64,000 bases of DNA. Source: Mycobacterium sp. EPa45 (lineage in GTDB: Bacteria; Actinomycetota; Actinomycetes; Mycobacteriales; Mycobacteriaceae). The stretch spans positions 4,526,001 through 4,590,000 of the forward strand of contig NZ_CP011773.1 in assembly GCF_001021385.1 (NCBI RefSeq), read 5' to 3'. This document shows, in pieces, positions 24,384-33,617 of this stretch. Positions within the stretch are counted from its first letter, which is position 1. Every line of letters begins with the position of its first letter. The translations under genes were made by a program, and so were the position numbers. The notes under the pieces are model-generated. The model was not told the origin of the DNA. It searched no databases and was given only the letters and a program-made list of their open reading frames with translations.

Positions 24384-27300
24384 TTACTTCTTCGCGCTGC
24401 CGGCCTTCGCCGAGGCCGAGCCCGAAGCCGAACCCGAGCCACTCGCGCCGGCCGAGGCGTCGGCGCCGGCCTTGCCGTCCGTCGATCCCTTGACCGACAC
24501 CTTCGGCGGCGCGGGCAGCGACACCTTGGGCGGTGCGGGCAGCGAGATCTTCGGCGGCGCGGGCAGCGAGATCTTCGGCGGTGCCGGAAGATCCAGCTTC
24601 GGCGGCGCAGGCAGCGTGAATTTCGGCGGCGCGGGCAGCGTGATCTTCGGCGGTGCCGGGAGATTCAGCTGCGGAGCCGCCGGCGTCACGCTCGGTGCAG
24701 TCGCCTTGCTCGACGCTGCCGGTGCCGGGCTGGTGCTCGGCACGGTCAGCGAGACCGTCGGCGCATTGCCCGTGGTGCTCGTTGCGGTTTGGTTGACGCT
24801 CACCACCTTCGACGCCGCTGCCGCGGTGCCGCTGGCCGCAGCCAGGGCCGCAGCCCCTGCTCCGGCATTGATGCCACCACCGATGTGGATCCCACCGAGG
24901 TTGAAGCTGATGTTGATCCCCAAACTCGCGTTGATCGAGTTGACCAGGGAGTTCAGCCCTGCCGCGAACTGTGCGCCCGCTGTCGCAAGCGCGTTGACCA
25001 CGGCCTCCGGCGTCGGGAACGCGTGCAGTGCAGCGTTGATCGCGGCGTTCAGTGCCGCACCGCCCTGGACCAGCCCGTTGCCAAGCGCGTTGATGATCTG
25101 GTTGCCCACCTGCACACCGGCATTCAGCCCGGCCTCGAGCGCCGCTGCACCCTGGTTGAACACCTGCTGGGCGACCTGAAGCCCACCGCCCAGCGCCCCG
25201 GTGACGGCGTTCACGAACGCCGCCGGGCTCGGGAAGTTGGACAACGCAGCGTTGAAGGCAGCGGCCAGCTGCGCTCCGCCGTTCGCCAGCGCGTTGATGA
25301 TCGCCTGTGCGCCACCAAGGTTCAAATTGAGCGCGGCCTGCAAGGCCAAGCCCAGGTTGACGTCGATGTTGCCCAGGGCGTTGACCAGCGCGTTGATGAA
25401 CGCCTGCGGGTTCGGGAAGGCGGCCAGAGCTGCCTGGAACGCCGCCGACAGCGCGGTGGCACCATTGCCCAGCGCGTTGATCACCGACTGGAAAGCGGTC
25501 CCACCGGCCGCGATTCCGGCCTGGATCGTGTCAGCAAGCTGACCGGTGAACGTGGTGAACGCGTTGGCCAGGATGCCCAGCGTCGGGTTGACCGCCGCCA
25601 GAGCATTGGCGAAGGCCTGGACGAAGGCCTGCGGGCTCGGGAAGTTGGCCAGGGCCGCATTGAACGCCGCGGCCAGGGTTGCACCACCGTTGATCAGAGC
25701 GTTGAGGAAGGCCTGCGGGCCATCGATCGACGCGTTGATCACGGCCTGCAGAGCCAGACCCAGGTTGACGTCGATATTGCTGAACGCCTGAACCAGAGCG
25801 TTGATGAACGCCTGCGGGTTCGGGAACGCCGCCAGAGCCGCCTGGAACGCGGCCGCCAACGCACTCGCCGGGTTGCCCAGCGCATTCAGCAGCGCCTGGA
25901 AACCGGTGAGCCCGGCCGCAATTCCGGCCTGGATCGTGGTGGCGAGTTGGCCGGTGAACGTGGTAAACGCGTTCGCCAAGGTGCCCAACGTCGGGTTGAG
26001 CGCGGCCAGTGCATTGGCGAATGCCTGGACGAACGCAGCCGGGCTCGGGAAGTTGGCCAGGGCCGCGTTGAACGCCGCGGCCAGGGTTGCGCCACCGTTG
26101 ACCAGAGCGTTCACGAAACCCTGCAGCCCGTTGACACCGACATTGAGTGCAGCCTGTAGGGCCAGACCCAGGTTGACGTCGATGTTGCTGAACGCCTGAA
26201 CCAGTGCGTTGATGAACGCCTGCGGGTTCGGGAAGGCCGCCAGAGCCGCCTGGAACGCCGCCGCCAACGCAGTCGCCGGGTTGCCCAGCGCATTCAGCAG
26301 CGCCTGGAAACCGGTGAGCCCGGCCGCAATTCCGGCCTGGATCGTGGTGGCGAGTTGGCCGGTGAACGTGGTGAACGCGTTCGCCAAGGTGCCCAACGTC
26401 GGGTTGAGCGCCGCCAGTGCATTGGCGAAGGCCTGGACGAACGCAGCCGGGCTCGGGAAGTTGGCCAGGGCCGCGTTGAACGCCGCGGCCAGGGTTGCGC
26501 CACCGTTGACCAGAGCGTTCACGAAGCCCTGCAGCCCGTCGACACCGACATTGAGTGCAGCCTGCAAGGCCAGACCCAGGTTGACGTCGATATTGCTGAA
26601 CGCCTGAACCAAAGCGTTGAAGAACGCCGCCGGATTCGGGAACGCCGCCAGCGCCGCCTGGAACGCCGCAGCCAGTCCGCTGGCCCCGTTGCTCAATGCA
26701 TTGAGCAACGCCTGGAAACCAGTGAGCCCAGCCGCAATTCCGGCCTGGAGCGTGTCATTCAACTGACCGGTGAACGTGGTGAACGCGTTGGCCAGGATGC
26801 CCAGCGTCGGGTTGACCGCCGCCAGCGCGCCCGTGAGCGCGGCCGCGAACGCAGCCGGGCTCGGGAAGTTGGCCAGGGCCGCGTTGAACGCCGCGGCCAG
26901 GGTTGCGCCACCGTTGACCAGAGCGTTGACGAAGCCCTGCAGCCCGTCGACACCGACATTGAGTGCAGCCTGCAAGGCCAGACCCAGGTTGACGTCGATA
27001 TTGCTGAAGGCCTGAACCAAAGCGTTGAAGAACGCCGCCGGATTCGGGAAGGCCGCCAGCGCCGCCTGGAACGCCGCCGCCAACGCAGTCGCGGGGTTGC
27101 CCAGCGCATTCAGCACCGCCTGGAAACCAGTGAGCCCAGCCGCAATTCCGGCCTGGATCGTGTTGGCAAGCTGACCGGTGAACGTCGTCAGCGCATTGGC
27201 CAGCACACCGAGGGTCGGGTTGACCGCCGCCAGTGCGCCGGCGAGCGCGGCCGCGAACGCAGCCGGGCTCGGGAAGTTGGCCAGGGCCGCATTGAACGCC

Positions 27301-29075
27301 GCGGCCAGGGTTGCGCCACCGTTGACCAGAGCGTTGACGAAGCCCTGCAGCCCGTTGACACCGACGTTGAGCGCGGCCTGCAAGGCCAGACCCAGGTTGA
27401 CGTCGATATTGCTGAACGCCTGAACCAAAGCGTTGAAGAACGCCGCCGGATTCGGGAACGCCGCCAGCGCCGCCTGGAACGCCGCCGCCAATGCACTCGC
27501 CGGGTTGCCCAGCGCATTCAGCACCGCCTGGAAACCAGTGAGCCCAGCCGCAATTCCGGCCTGGATCGTGCTGGCAAGCTGACCGGTGAACGTGGTGAAC
27601 GCGTTGGCCAGGATGCCCAGCGTCGGGTTCAGCGCCGCAAAGGCTCCGACGAGGGCGTCGACGAAGGCCTGCGGGCTCGGGAAGTTGGCCAGGGCCGCAT
27701 TGAACGCCGCGGCCAGGGTTGCGCCACCGTTGATCAGAGCGTTGAGGAAGGCCTGCGGGCCATCGATCGACGCGTTGATCACGGCCTGCAGAGCCAGACC
27801 CAGGTTGACGTCGATATTGCTGAACGCCTGAACCAGAGCGTTGAAGAACGCCTGCGGGTTCGGGAACGCCGCCAGAGCCGCCTGGAACGCCGCCGCCAAC
27901 GCACTCGCCGGGTTGCCCAGCGCATTCAGCACCGCCTGGAAACCGGTGAGCCCAGCCGCAATTCCGGCCTGGATCGTGGTGGCAAGCTGACCGGTGAACG
28001 TCGTGAACGCGTTGGCGAGGACACCGAGGCTCGGGTTGATTGCGGCCAGCGCACCGGTGAGCGCGTTGACGAAGGCCTGCGGACTCGGGAAGCCATTCAA
28101 GGCCACGCCGAACGCCGCAGCCAGGGTTGCGCCGCCGTTGGCCAGAGCCTGGATGAAGTCACCCAGCCCATTGATTTCTCCGCTCAGCGCGAGCATCAAT
28201 TGCAGGCCCAGGTTGGCGTTGATGTTGGTGAACGCCTGAACCAGTGTGTTGATGAACGCCGCCGGATTCGGGAACGCCGTAAACGCTGCCTGGAAGGCCG
28301 CCGCGAGCGCACTGCCACTGTCACGCAGTGCAGTGAGCACTGCCTGGAACATGTCGACCTTGGCCGTGATCGCGGCCTGAATGACATTGCCCAACGCACC
28401 AGTGAGGTTGGTGATCACGTTGGCCACGATGCCCAGCGTCGGATTGACCGCCGCGAGCGCCGCTTCGAAAGCGGCCGCGAACTCGGCCGGCGAGGGGAAG
28501 CCCGCCACCGCGGCGTTGAATGCCGCAGCCAGTGCCGCGCCGCCTGCGATCAGGGCATTGGCCAGGTCGGTCGCGCCTTGCAGATTCAGGTTCAGCGTGG
28601 CGTTCAGGGCGGCCTGGATCGCCAGCCCGAGATTGACATCGACGTTGGCGAAGGCCTGAACCACCGCGTTGATGAACGCTTGCGGGGTCGGGAATGCGGC
28701 GATGGCGTTGTCGACCGCGCGGGCGAGGGTACTTCCGCCGTCGAGCAGTCCGTCGACGACGGACTGCAGAGCAGTATTGCCGGAACCGATTCCGGTGATC
28801 AGAGTCGCCTGAAGGGCATCACCGAACTGCGTGATCGCGGTCGCGGCGGCGGTATTGAGGGCGTTGAGTCCGCCCTTCACGCCGTTCCAACCTTCGTTGA
28901 TGGCTTGGATCACGTCTTCGAGTGAGGACAGTGAGACGTCGGCGAGTGCCGACATTGCGCGATCGCGCGCCAGATGCAGATCCGGCGGTGTCACCTGGAT
29001 CGGCGCCAGCACAATCGCGCTGGCCCCGAAGACTGCCACCCCCGCGGTCAGATACGACCGAACAGCAACGTCCAT
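24384..29075 (-). CDS. Giant alanine-rich repeat protein, probably exported or surface-bound
   Basis: 1563 residues from the ATG at 29075, with AAGGGA six bases upstream. The N-terminus (VRSYLTAGVAVFGASAIVLA, then PIQVTPPDLHLARD) looks like an uncleaved or cleaved export signal found on other mycobacterial envelope proteins. Next comes a degenerate repeat, then eight 136-residue repeats, then a unique helical stretch, then seven LPAPPKxx units and a Ser/Ala/Gly/Lys tail. The repeats are Ala/Phe/Asn-rich amphipathic helices with FPNPxAF and FPSPxAF turns, no Cys, and almost no Lys or Arg. That suggests a lipid-facing or solenoid structure. It is not a PE or PPE protein. The function is unknown. 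Confidence 0.85.
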   Translation of the reverse strand: MDVAVRSYLTAGVAVFGASAIVLAPIQVTPPDLHLARDRAMSALADVSLSSLEDVIQAINEGWNGVKGGLNALNTAAATAITQFGDALQATLITGIGSGNTALQSVVDGLLDGGSTLARAVDNAIAAFPTPQAFINAVVQAFANVDVNLGLAIQAALNATLNLNLQGATDLANALIAGGAALAAAFNAAVAGFPSPAEFAAAFEAALAAVNPTLGIVANVITNLTGALGNVIQAAITAKVDMFQAVLTALRDSGSALAAAFQAAFTAFPNPAAFINTLVQAFTNINANLGLQLMLALSGEINGLGDFIQALANGGATLAAAFGVALNGFPSPQAFVNALTGALAAINPSLGVLANAFTTFTGQLATTIQAGIAAGLTGFQAVLNALGNPASALAAAFQAALAAFPNPQAFFNALVQAFSNIDVNLGLALQAVINASIDGPQAFLNALINGGATLAAAFNAALANFPSPQAFVDALVGAFAALNPTLGILANAFTTFTGQLASTIQAGIAAGLTGFQAVLNALGNPASALAAAFQAALAAFPNPAAFFNALVQAFSNIDVNLGLALQAALNVGVNGLQGFVNALVNGGATLAAAFNAALANFPSPAAFAAALAGALAAVNPTLGVLANALTTFTGQLANTIQAGIAAGLTGFQAVLNALGNPATALAAAFQAALAAFPNPAAFFNALVQAFSNIDVNLGLALQAALNVGVDGLQGFVNALVNGGATLAAAFNAALANFPSPAAFAAALTGALAAVNPTLGILANAFTTFTGQLNDTLQAGIAAGLTGFQALLNALSNGASGLAAAFQAALAAFPNPAAFFNALVQAFSNIDVNLGLALQAALNVGVDGLQGFVNALVNGGATLAAAFNAALANFPSPAAFVQAFANALAALNPTLGTLANAFTTFTGQLATTIQAGIAAGLTGFQALLNALGNPATALAAAFQAALAAFPNPQAFINALVQAFSNIDVNLGLALQAALNVGVNGLQGFVNALVNGGATLAAAFNAALANFPSPAAFVQAFANALAALNPTLGTLANAFTTFTGQLATTIQAGIAAGLTGFQALLNALGNPASALAAAFQAALAAFPNPQAFINALVQAFSNIDVNLGLALQAVINASIDGPQAFLNALINGGATLAAAFNAALANFPSPQAFVQAFANALAAVNPTLGILANAFTTFTGQLADTIQAGIAAGGTAFQSVINALGNGATALSAAFQAALAAFPNPQAFINALVNALGNIDVNLGLALQAALNLNLGGAQAIINALANGGAQLAAAFNAALSNFPSPAAFVNAVTGALGGGLQVAQQVFNQGAAALEAGLNAGVQVGNQIINALGNGLVQGGAALNAAINAALHAFPTPEAVVNALATAGAQFAAGLNSLVNSINASLGINISFNLGGIHIGGGINAGAGAAALAAASGTAAAASKVVSVNQTATSTTGNAPTVSLTVPSTSPAPAASSKATAPSVTPAAPQLNLPAPPKITLPAPPKFTLPAPPKLDLPAPPKISLPAPPKISLPAPPKVSLPAPPKVSVKGSTDGKAGADASAGASGSGSASGSASAKAGSAKK
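24495..24665 (-). repeat. LPAPPKxx octapeptide repeats (24 bp, seven units)
   Basis: Seven consecutive units read LPAPPK plus two variable residues (IT, FT, LD, IS, IS, VS, VS). The proline-lysine pattern with alternating hydrophobic pairs resembles cell-wall-spanning stalks. The DNA unit is 24 bp and can change copy number by slippage. Confidence 0.85.
25182..28445 (-). repeat. Eight tandem 408-bp repeats inside the giant protein gene
   Basis: Each unit encodes 136 residues starting NP(T/S)LG. The unit boundaries fall exactly 408 bp apart from 28445 down to 25182. Units 2-8 contain FTTFTGQL and are very similar in DNA; unit 1 (NLTGALGN in place of FTTFTGQL) is older, and a more degenerate partial unit lies at about 28446-28850. 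Within each unit two halves of about 61 and 75 residues also match each other: xLAAAFQAALAAFPNPxAF against xLAAAFNAALANFPSPxAF. Confidence 0.92.
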
Positions 29076-30101
29076 GACTATCCCTTCAAAATGGCTGTGC
29101 CCCGACAAGCGCGAACATACCTGAGAAGAACCTAAGTAGCCAACCGTTTGTTCTCAGTTTTTTGACGTTGCTGCACTGTTTTATTGCCCTGATTCATTCG
29201 AGTTAGCTAGATCAAAATTAACCCAAATTATTTGACGGGTGCGTTTATATAGATATAGCAAATAATGGTGCGTCTGCTCTGTGCGCGGCGAACGCACCGC
29301 GCTCCACGGATCCCCGGGCTCCGGTAAAGGGGGCGGAACAAGGCTGATTGCCCGATTCCAGGCGAGCCGCCGCGCCACCACCAGCCCCAGCCGGGCCGCG
29401 GACATCGTGCAAGAATTCGTGAGCTAGGCGAAGTATCAGCAAGCACTCTGGTAACAGAAGTGACCTCCGGGCGTGTTCGCTGCCGCTGGCCTGAGGGCAC
29501 ATCGTCGCTCGGGAAAATTCAGTCGAAATCCGCGTCGCGACACGCCGTGAAGTGGTCCGCGAGCTGACCCGCCGAGCGCTCACACGGACGCGCTCCTGCG
29601 AGCCCCTCGAGTTTGCACACACGGGTTTGAACCTGCCCGGGACGGGGAACATCGCGGTCTACGCGATTCAACGTCAGGCAGTGGCTCGACCATTGGTTGA
29701 GTGCACAGGTCAGCAGTTGGGCGAGCGATGTCAACTAATCCGATCAGGGAGTGTTGAATATTCGCTGTGAACGTCGCCCTTGCGCAATAAGCATTGACGA
29801 GCAAGTTAACTACAGCCCAATTGTCTGCATGCTCGATTCCGAAAAGCCTGAGAATTCCTCAGTGGCCCTCGACGACGCCAGAAGTTGGCCAGCAAACGTC
29901 TCACGAGGGGCCACCGGCAGGCTTCCAGCGCGTCCGCTCCTATGGAGTGACACGGGTAATACCCACCTCTGGTTCGAATTAACCACCGTGCAGAAAGCAG
30001 CCTTTACCAGCACGCTGACGAGCGCGTCAGCGTGTTGGCGCCCGGGCACCACAAGATGCGGACGCGCGGCTGGCGCGGCCGGGCGGGGCCCTTGGGAAGG
30101 C
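29076..30101. other. 1-kb gene-free region, AT-rich at one end
   Basis: No convincing gene on either strand; the short open frames lack codon bias and ribosome-binding sites. The part from about 29110 to 29280, next to the giant protein start, is AT-rich for this genome (runs such as TTTATATAGATATAG and CAAATAAT) and must hold that gene's promoter. The remaining 29280-30000 has ordinary composition and no recognised remnant of a mobile element. A palindrome CTGAG-AATTC-CTCAG is at 29849-29863. A terminator lies at 30011-30034. Confidence 0.7.
30011..30034 (-). terminator. Hairpin after the acyl-CoA dehydrogenase operon
   Basis: CACGCTGACG, loop AGCG, then CGTCAGCGTG: a perfect 10-bp stem located about 70 bp past the minus-strand gene ending at 30102. 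Confidence 0.7.
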
Positions 30102-31280
30102 CTACTTCGAGCGCGGCAGGCTCAGCACCTGCTGGGCGATGATGTTGCGCTGGATCTCCGAGGTGCCCCCGGCGATCGTTCCGGAGAAACTCCGGGCATG
30201 ACGCTCGAACCAGCTGGCGAAGTAGTGGTCCAGGTTGAGATGGGCATAAGGCCCTGTGCTGGACGGATGTACCAGGCCAGCGGATCCGCTTGCGGTGAGC
30301 GCATATTCGGACGCCCGCAGTTCTGCCTCGGAGCCGAACAGTTTGACCACCGACACCGAGGCCACATCGGTCTCCCCACGCGCCGCCTTGGCCAGTCCGG
30401 AGGAGCCCATCAACCGCAGCGCCTGGTAATCCATGATCATCGACGCGTACTGGTCTTTCTCCAGCGGCGTCCTCGGCTCGAAATCGCCGATCATGTTCGC
30501 GATGCGGTCGGCGAATCCCAGCCACATCATCGTCCGCTCGTGGCCCAGAGACCCGTTGGCGACTCCCCAACCGCCATTGAGCGGACCCACCAGATTCTCG
30601 GCGGGCACCCGGACATCGGTGAAGAACACCTCGTTGAAGTCCTTGTCGTCGATCCCGCAGATCGACGCGAACGGCCGGCAGACCACCCCCGGCAGGTCGG
30701 TCGGGATGAGGAGCACGCTGATGCCCTTGTGCTTGGGAGCATCCGGGTCGGTCCGGACGAACGTCAGCAGGAAGTCGGCATCGTGGGCACCCGAGGTCCA
30801 CACCTTCTGGCCGTTCACCACGAAGTGATCGCCGTCCCGAACGGCGCGGGTGCGCAGCGAGGCCAGGTCCGATCCCGCGCTCGGCTCGCTCATCCCCAGC
30901 GACGCGGTCTTCTCACCCTTGAGCACAGGCACCGCCCATCGGTGCTTCTGTTCATCGGATCCGAACGAGATCAGCGATGCCGCAATGATATTCACGCCTT
31001 GCGGGTTGAAGCTGTGGTAGATCCGGCGCCGGCAGAGCTCCTCGAGATGAACGAACTGCTGCAGGATAGAGGCGTTGCGGCCACCGAACTCCGGGGGCTG
31101 ACCGGGCAGCAGCCAGCCGTTGTCGAACAACAGCCGCTGCCAGCGCCGCGCCCACGCCGGCATGTGCGACACCGACCGGGGCCGCTCGCCGGTTTCGGCC
31201 TCGGTCGGCAGGTTGGCGTCGAGGAACGCGCTGAACTCGTCGCGGAACGACTCGACGTCGGGATCGAATGAAAGTTGCAT
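30102..31280 (-). CDS. Acyl-CoA dehydrogenase, large (catalytic) subunit of a two-gene pair
   Basis: 392 residues. ACAD features: MSEPSAGSDLASLRTRAVRD (FAD/substrate region), HFVVNGQKVWTSGAHDADF, C-terminal AGGTSEIQRNIIAQQVLSLP. The usual YEGT Glu is absent, but a Glu-Arg pair (GHERTMM) sits where isovaleryl-type and mycobacterial heteromeric FadEs keep the catalytic Glu. The ATG follows the stop of the partner gene without a gap (TAG-ATG), so the two subunits are made together. Mycobacterial alpha2beta2 FadE enzymes of this kind are known to act on CoA esters of steroid side chains; the substrate here is inferred only. Confidence 0.9.
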   Translation of the reverse strand: MQLSFDPDVESFRDEFSAFLDANLPTEAETGERPRSVSHMPAWARRWQRLLFDNGWLLPGQPPEFGGRNASILQQFVHLEELCRRRIYHSFNPQGVNIIAASLISFGSDEQKHRWAVPVLKGEKTASLGMSEPSAGSDLASLRTRAVRDGDHFVVNGQKVWTSGAHDADFLLTFVRTDPDAPKHKGISVLLIPTDLPGVVCRPFASICGIDDKDFNEVFFTDVRVPAENLVGPLNGGWGVANGSLGHERTMMWLGFADRIANMIGDFEPRTPLEKDQYASMIMDYQALRLMGSSGLAKAARGETDVASVSVVKLFGSEAELRASEYALTASGSAGLVHPSSTGPYAHLNLDHYFASWFERHARSFSGTIAGGTSEIQRNIIAQQVLSLPRSK

Positions 31281-32273
31281 CTACAGTTCCCGGTACTCGT
31301 TGGCGATCACGGCACGGTGTTCGGCGGCGCCGCCCAGCATGAGCTCACCGGCCTTGGCGCGCTTGAGCGCGAATTGGACGTCGTTCTCCCACGTGAAGCC
31401 CATGGCGCCGAACAGTTGCAGGCCGTGGCGGAAGACCACCGACTGGCAGTCGCCGGCGGCGGCCTTCGCCATCGCGGCGGCAAGCCGACGCCGCGGGTCG
31501 TCGGCACTGATGGTCAGTGCGGCGAAGTACGACAGAGCGCGAGCGCGTTCGATCGCGACGTGCATGTCGACCGCCTTGTGCTGCACGGCCTGGAAGGAGC
31601 CGATGGGCACCCCGAACTGGTGGCGGTCCCGCACGTGCTGCAGAGCGAGGTCGAGGATCCGCTGGCACGCACCGACCGTGGTGATCGCTATCCCGGTCAG
31701 CGCGACGTGGCGGGCCCGTTCGGGGTCGGCGTGTACCCGGTCGTCGTCGGACACCACCACACCCGGGAAGGTGAGGTCGGCAACGTGCATCACCGGGTCG
31801 AACACCGGCAACCGGGTGGCCGTCGCGGCGGCGGCCTCGACGAGGAACACTCCGGCATCGGTCACCACGGCGAGCTTCTGCGCCCGGTCGCCGTCCAGGA
31901 CGTACCGCGAGGTTCCGGTCAGTACCCAGCCGTCGGCATCGCGATGGGCGGTGACCCCCTGGTAAACCGCGGTGCCGGCGTGCTGCGGGTCGTAGCGATC
32001 ACCGGCCAGCGGCGCGTACTGGGTCAGGGTTGCCAGAAACGGTGTGGGGTCCGTGGCGCGGCCGAACTCCTCTAATACGATCGCCAGCTCAACCGCATTC
32101 TCCGGGTCGGCTAGTTCGGTCCAACCCGCTTCGACGTAGGACTCCCACAGCGGCGCCGGATCGACCCCGTCCTCGGCGATCCCGCGGATCAGCGAGGCGG
32201 GGCACTGCTTGGCCACCGCGTCCCGCACGGTGTCCTGCCACAATCGCTGATCAGCATCGAACTCCAGTAGCAC
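31281..32273 (-). CDS. Acyl-CoA dehydrogenase, small subunit of a two-gene pair
   Basis: 330 residues from a GTG at 32273 with AGGAGG six bases upstream. ACAD fold with a short, divergent middle domain: LLEFDADQRLWQDTVRDAV at the N-terminus, DRHQFGVPIGSFQAVQHKAV in the C-terminal helical domain, then GLQLFGAMGFTWENDVQFAL. No catalytic Glu-Arg motif and no GTSEIQ ending, so it is the non-catalytic partner of the 30102 protein. Its promoter region contains a palindrome copy 34 bp upstream, and another lies further up facing the divergent amidohydrolase gene. Confidence 0.88.
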   Translation of the reverse strand: MLLEFDADQRLWQDTVRDAVAKQCPASLIRGIAEDGVDPAPLWESYVEAGWTELADPENAVELAIVLEEFGRATDPTPFLATLTQYAPLAGDRYDPQHAGTAVYQGVTAHRDADGWVLTGTSRYVLDGDRAQKLAVVTDAGVFLVEAAAATATRLPVFDPVMHVADLTFPGVVVSDDDRVHADPERARHVALTGIAITTVGACQRILDLALQHVRDRHQFGVPIGSFQAVQHKAVDMHVAIERARALSYFAALTISADDPRRRLAAAMAKAAAGDCQSVVFRHGLQLFGAMGFTWENDVQFALKRAKAGELMLGGAAEHRAVIANEYREL

Positions 32274-32307
32274 TCGCTGCCTCCTGCCCGGATGGGACAC
32301 AACTGAA

Positions 32308-32324
32308 CGGAAATCGAATTCTCC
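32308..32324. promoter_or_regulatory. Candidate operator for the FadE pair (weak)
   Basis: CGGAAAT-CGA-ATTCTCC. The right arm fits the consensus; the left is poor. It differs at only two positions from the sequence at 3592-3608. Confidence 0.35.
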
Positions 32325-32407
32325 ATTCGTGCGCCATCGGTTCTCCTAAGACGGTATCGCACTCTACCGGCTGATTTGCTTGCTGCCTACGGTCGGTTGA
32401 GGCAAAG

Positions 32408-32450
32408 TGGTAACGAGGTTCTACTCTCAATCGTGAGAACACTGTTCTTG
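32408..32450. promoter_or_regulatory. Candidate operator pair before the amidohydrolase operon
   Basis: The better site is TGAGAAC-ACT-GTTCTTG at 32434-32450, with five of seven arm positions symmetric. A second, TGGTAAC-GAG-GTTCTAC at 32408-32424, lies 26 bp before it. The plus-strand operon begins at 32500. Confidence 0.55.
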
Positions 32451-32499
32451 CCGTTGAAGAACTTCGATTTACGCCAGACAGGATCACCGGAAGGCGGTT

Positions 32500-33594
32500 G
32501 TGGTGATAGAGCACCGCGACGGGACAACGACCCCCGTCATCGACGCGAGCGTGCACATCTTCTTCGGGTCCACGCCCGAGCTGCGCGGCGTGATGCGGGA
32601 GCCGTTCAAGAGCCGCGGCTTCCCCGACTACGAAATGGACTGGTACGGCGCACCCGGCGGTGAATACCTAGACGGGACCCGCGGGCCGGACCATCAGTAC
32701 CCCGGATCCGACCCGGCGTTCGTCGCCCGTCAGCTGTTCGACGATCGTGGCGTCGACGTCGCGGTCCTCCATCCGATGGGCCGCGGCATCATGCCCGACC
32801 GCCACCTCGGCACCGCGATCCTGGCCGCCCACAACGAGATGCTGGTGTCGCGCTGGCTGGACCATCCGGAATTCGGTGACCGTTTCCGCGGCACCATCCG
32901 GGTCAACCCCGACGACGTCCGGGGTGCGCTGCGCGAGATCGATAAGTACAAGGACCACCCGAGGGTCGTCCAGATCGGCATTCCGCTGCAATCGCGGGAG
33001 TTGTACGGCAAACCCCAGTTCTGGGATCTGTGGCAGGCAGCGGTGGACGCCGGCCTGCCGGTGGCCACCCACATCGAGACCGGTGAGGGCATCGCGTATC
33101 CGCCAACCCCGTCCGGACACACCCGGACCTATGAGCAGTACCTGGGCTTCATGTCGCTCAATTACATCTATCACCTGATGAACCTGATCGCCGAAGGCGT
33201 TTTCGAGCGATGGCCAGACCTGAAGTTCGTGTTCGCCGACGGCGCGGGCGACATGATGACGCCGTTCATGTGGCGGATGGACTGCTTCGGGCGCCCCCAC
33301 CTCGAGCAGACCCCGTGGGCGCCGAAGATGCCCAGCGACTACCTGCCGGGGCACGTCCATTTCATCCACAACAGCCTCGACGGGCCGGGCGACGCTGACT
33401 TCGCCGACGAATGGCTGTCATTCACTGGCAAGGAAGACATGGTGATGTTCGGCTCGAGCTATCCGCACTGGCACTGCACCGATGTCCGTGCCCTGCCCAC
33501 CGCGTGGACGGCCGAGCAGCGGGAAAAAGTCTGCTGGCGCAACGCCGCCGCGCTCTACGGCATAGACATCCCGGCCGGCCTGGCCGCACAGTAG
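32500..33594 (+). CDS. Amidohydrolase_2 family protein with altered metal site
   Basis: 364 residues, GTG start at 32500 (a second GTG follows at once). TIM-barrel of the AMCSD/gamma-resorcylate decarboxylase family: THIETGEG, FVFADGAGDMMTPFMWRMD, PGHVHFIHNS. Two metal ligands seem changed. The N-terminal motif reads IDASVHIF where the family has Asp-x-His/Asp-x-His, and the C-terminal motif reads FGSSYPHW where the family has S-D-YPHW. The neighbour at 33618 has both intact. It is therefore probably a non-catalytic partner or an enzyme with a different metal arrangement. First gene of a four-gene operon. Confidence 0.85.
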   Translation: MVIEHRDGTTTPVIDASVHIFFGSTPELRGVMREPFKSRGFPDYEMDWYGAPGGEYLDGTRGPDHQYPGSDPAFVARQLFDDRGVDVAVLHPMGRGIMPDRHLGTAILAAHNEMLVSRWLDHPEFGDRFRGTIRVNPDDVRGALREIDKYKDHPRVVQIGIPLQSRELYGKPQFWDLWQAAVDAGLPVATHIETGEGIAYPPTPSGHTRTYEQYLGFMSLNYIYHLMNLIAEGVFERWPDLKFVFADGAGDMMTPFMWRMDCFGRPHLEQTPWAPKMPSDYLPGHVHFIHNSLDGPGDADFADEWLSFTGKEDMVMFGSSYPHWHCTDVRALPTAWTAEQREKVCWRNAAALYGIDIPAGLAAQ

Positions 33595-33617
33595 ACGTGA
33601 GCTAAAAGGAGACCACG

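Noticed and set aside
25182..28445. CRISPR-like array because of regular repeats
   Set aside because: The repeats are 408 bp and coding, with no short repeat-spacer alternation.
26355..28925. An 856-codon open frame on the plus strand opposite the giant repeat gene
   Set aside because: It is a by-product of the repeat composition: the frame is Arg/Gln-rich with no domain, and has no ribosome-binding site. The minus-strand frame has the export signal, the start signal and the ordered repeats.
24384..29075. PE-PGRS or PPE gene
   Set aside because: No PE or PPE motif at the N-terminus and no Gly-Gly-Ala repeats; the units are Ala/Phe/Asn helices of 136 residues.
29849..29863. CTGAG-AATTC-CTCAG as another operator of the regulon
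   Set aside because: The arm spacing (5 bp) and sequence differ from the 7-3-7 motif, and no gene start lies close by.
29925..29995. GGTTCGAATT resembling a tRNA T-loop, followed by ACCA
   Set aside because: The stem bases around it do not pair and no D or anticodon arms can be folded; not a tRNA gene.
29240..30000. Several short frames of 60-140 codons in the gene-free region
   Set aside because: No ribosome-binding site, no recognisable protein motif and no consistent codon bias; they read as chance frames in GC-rich DNA.
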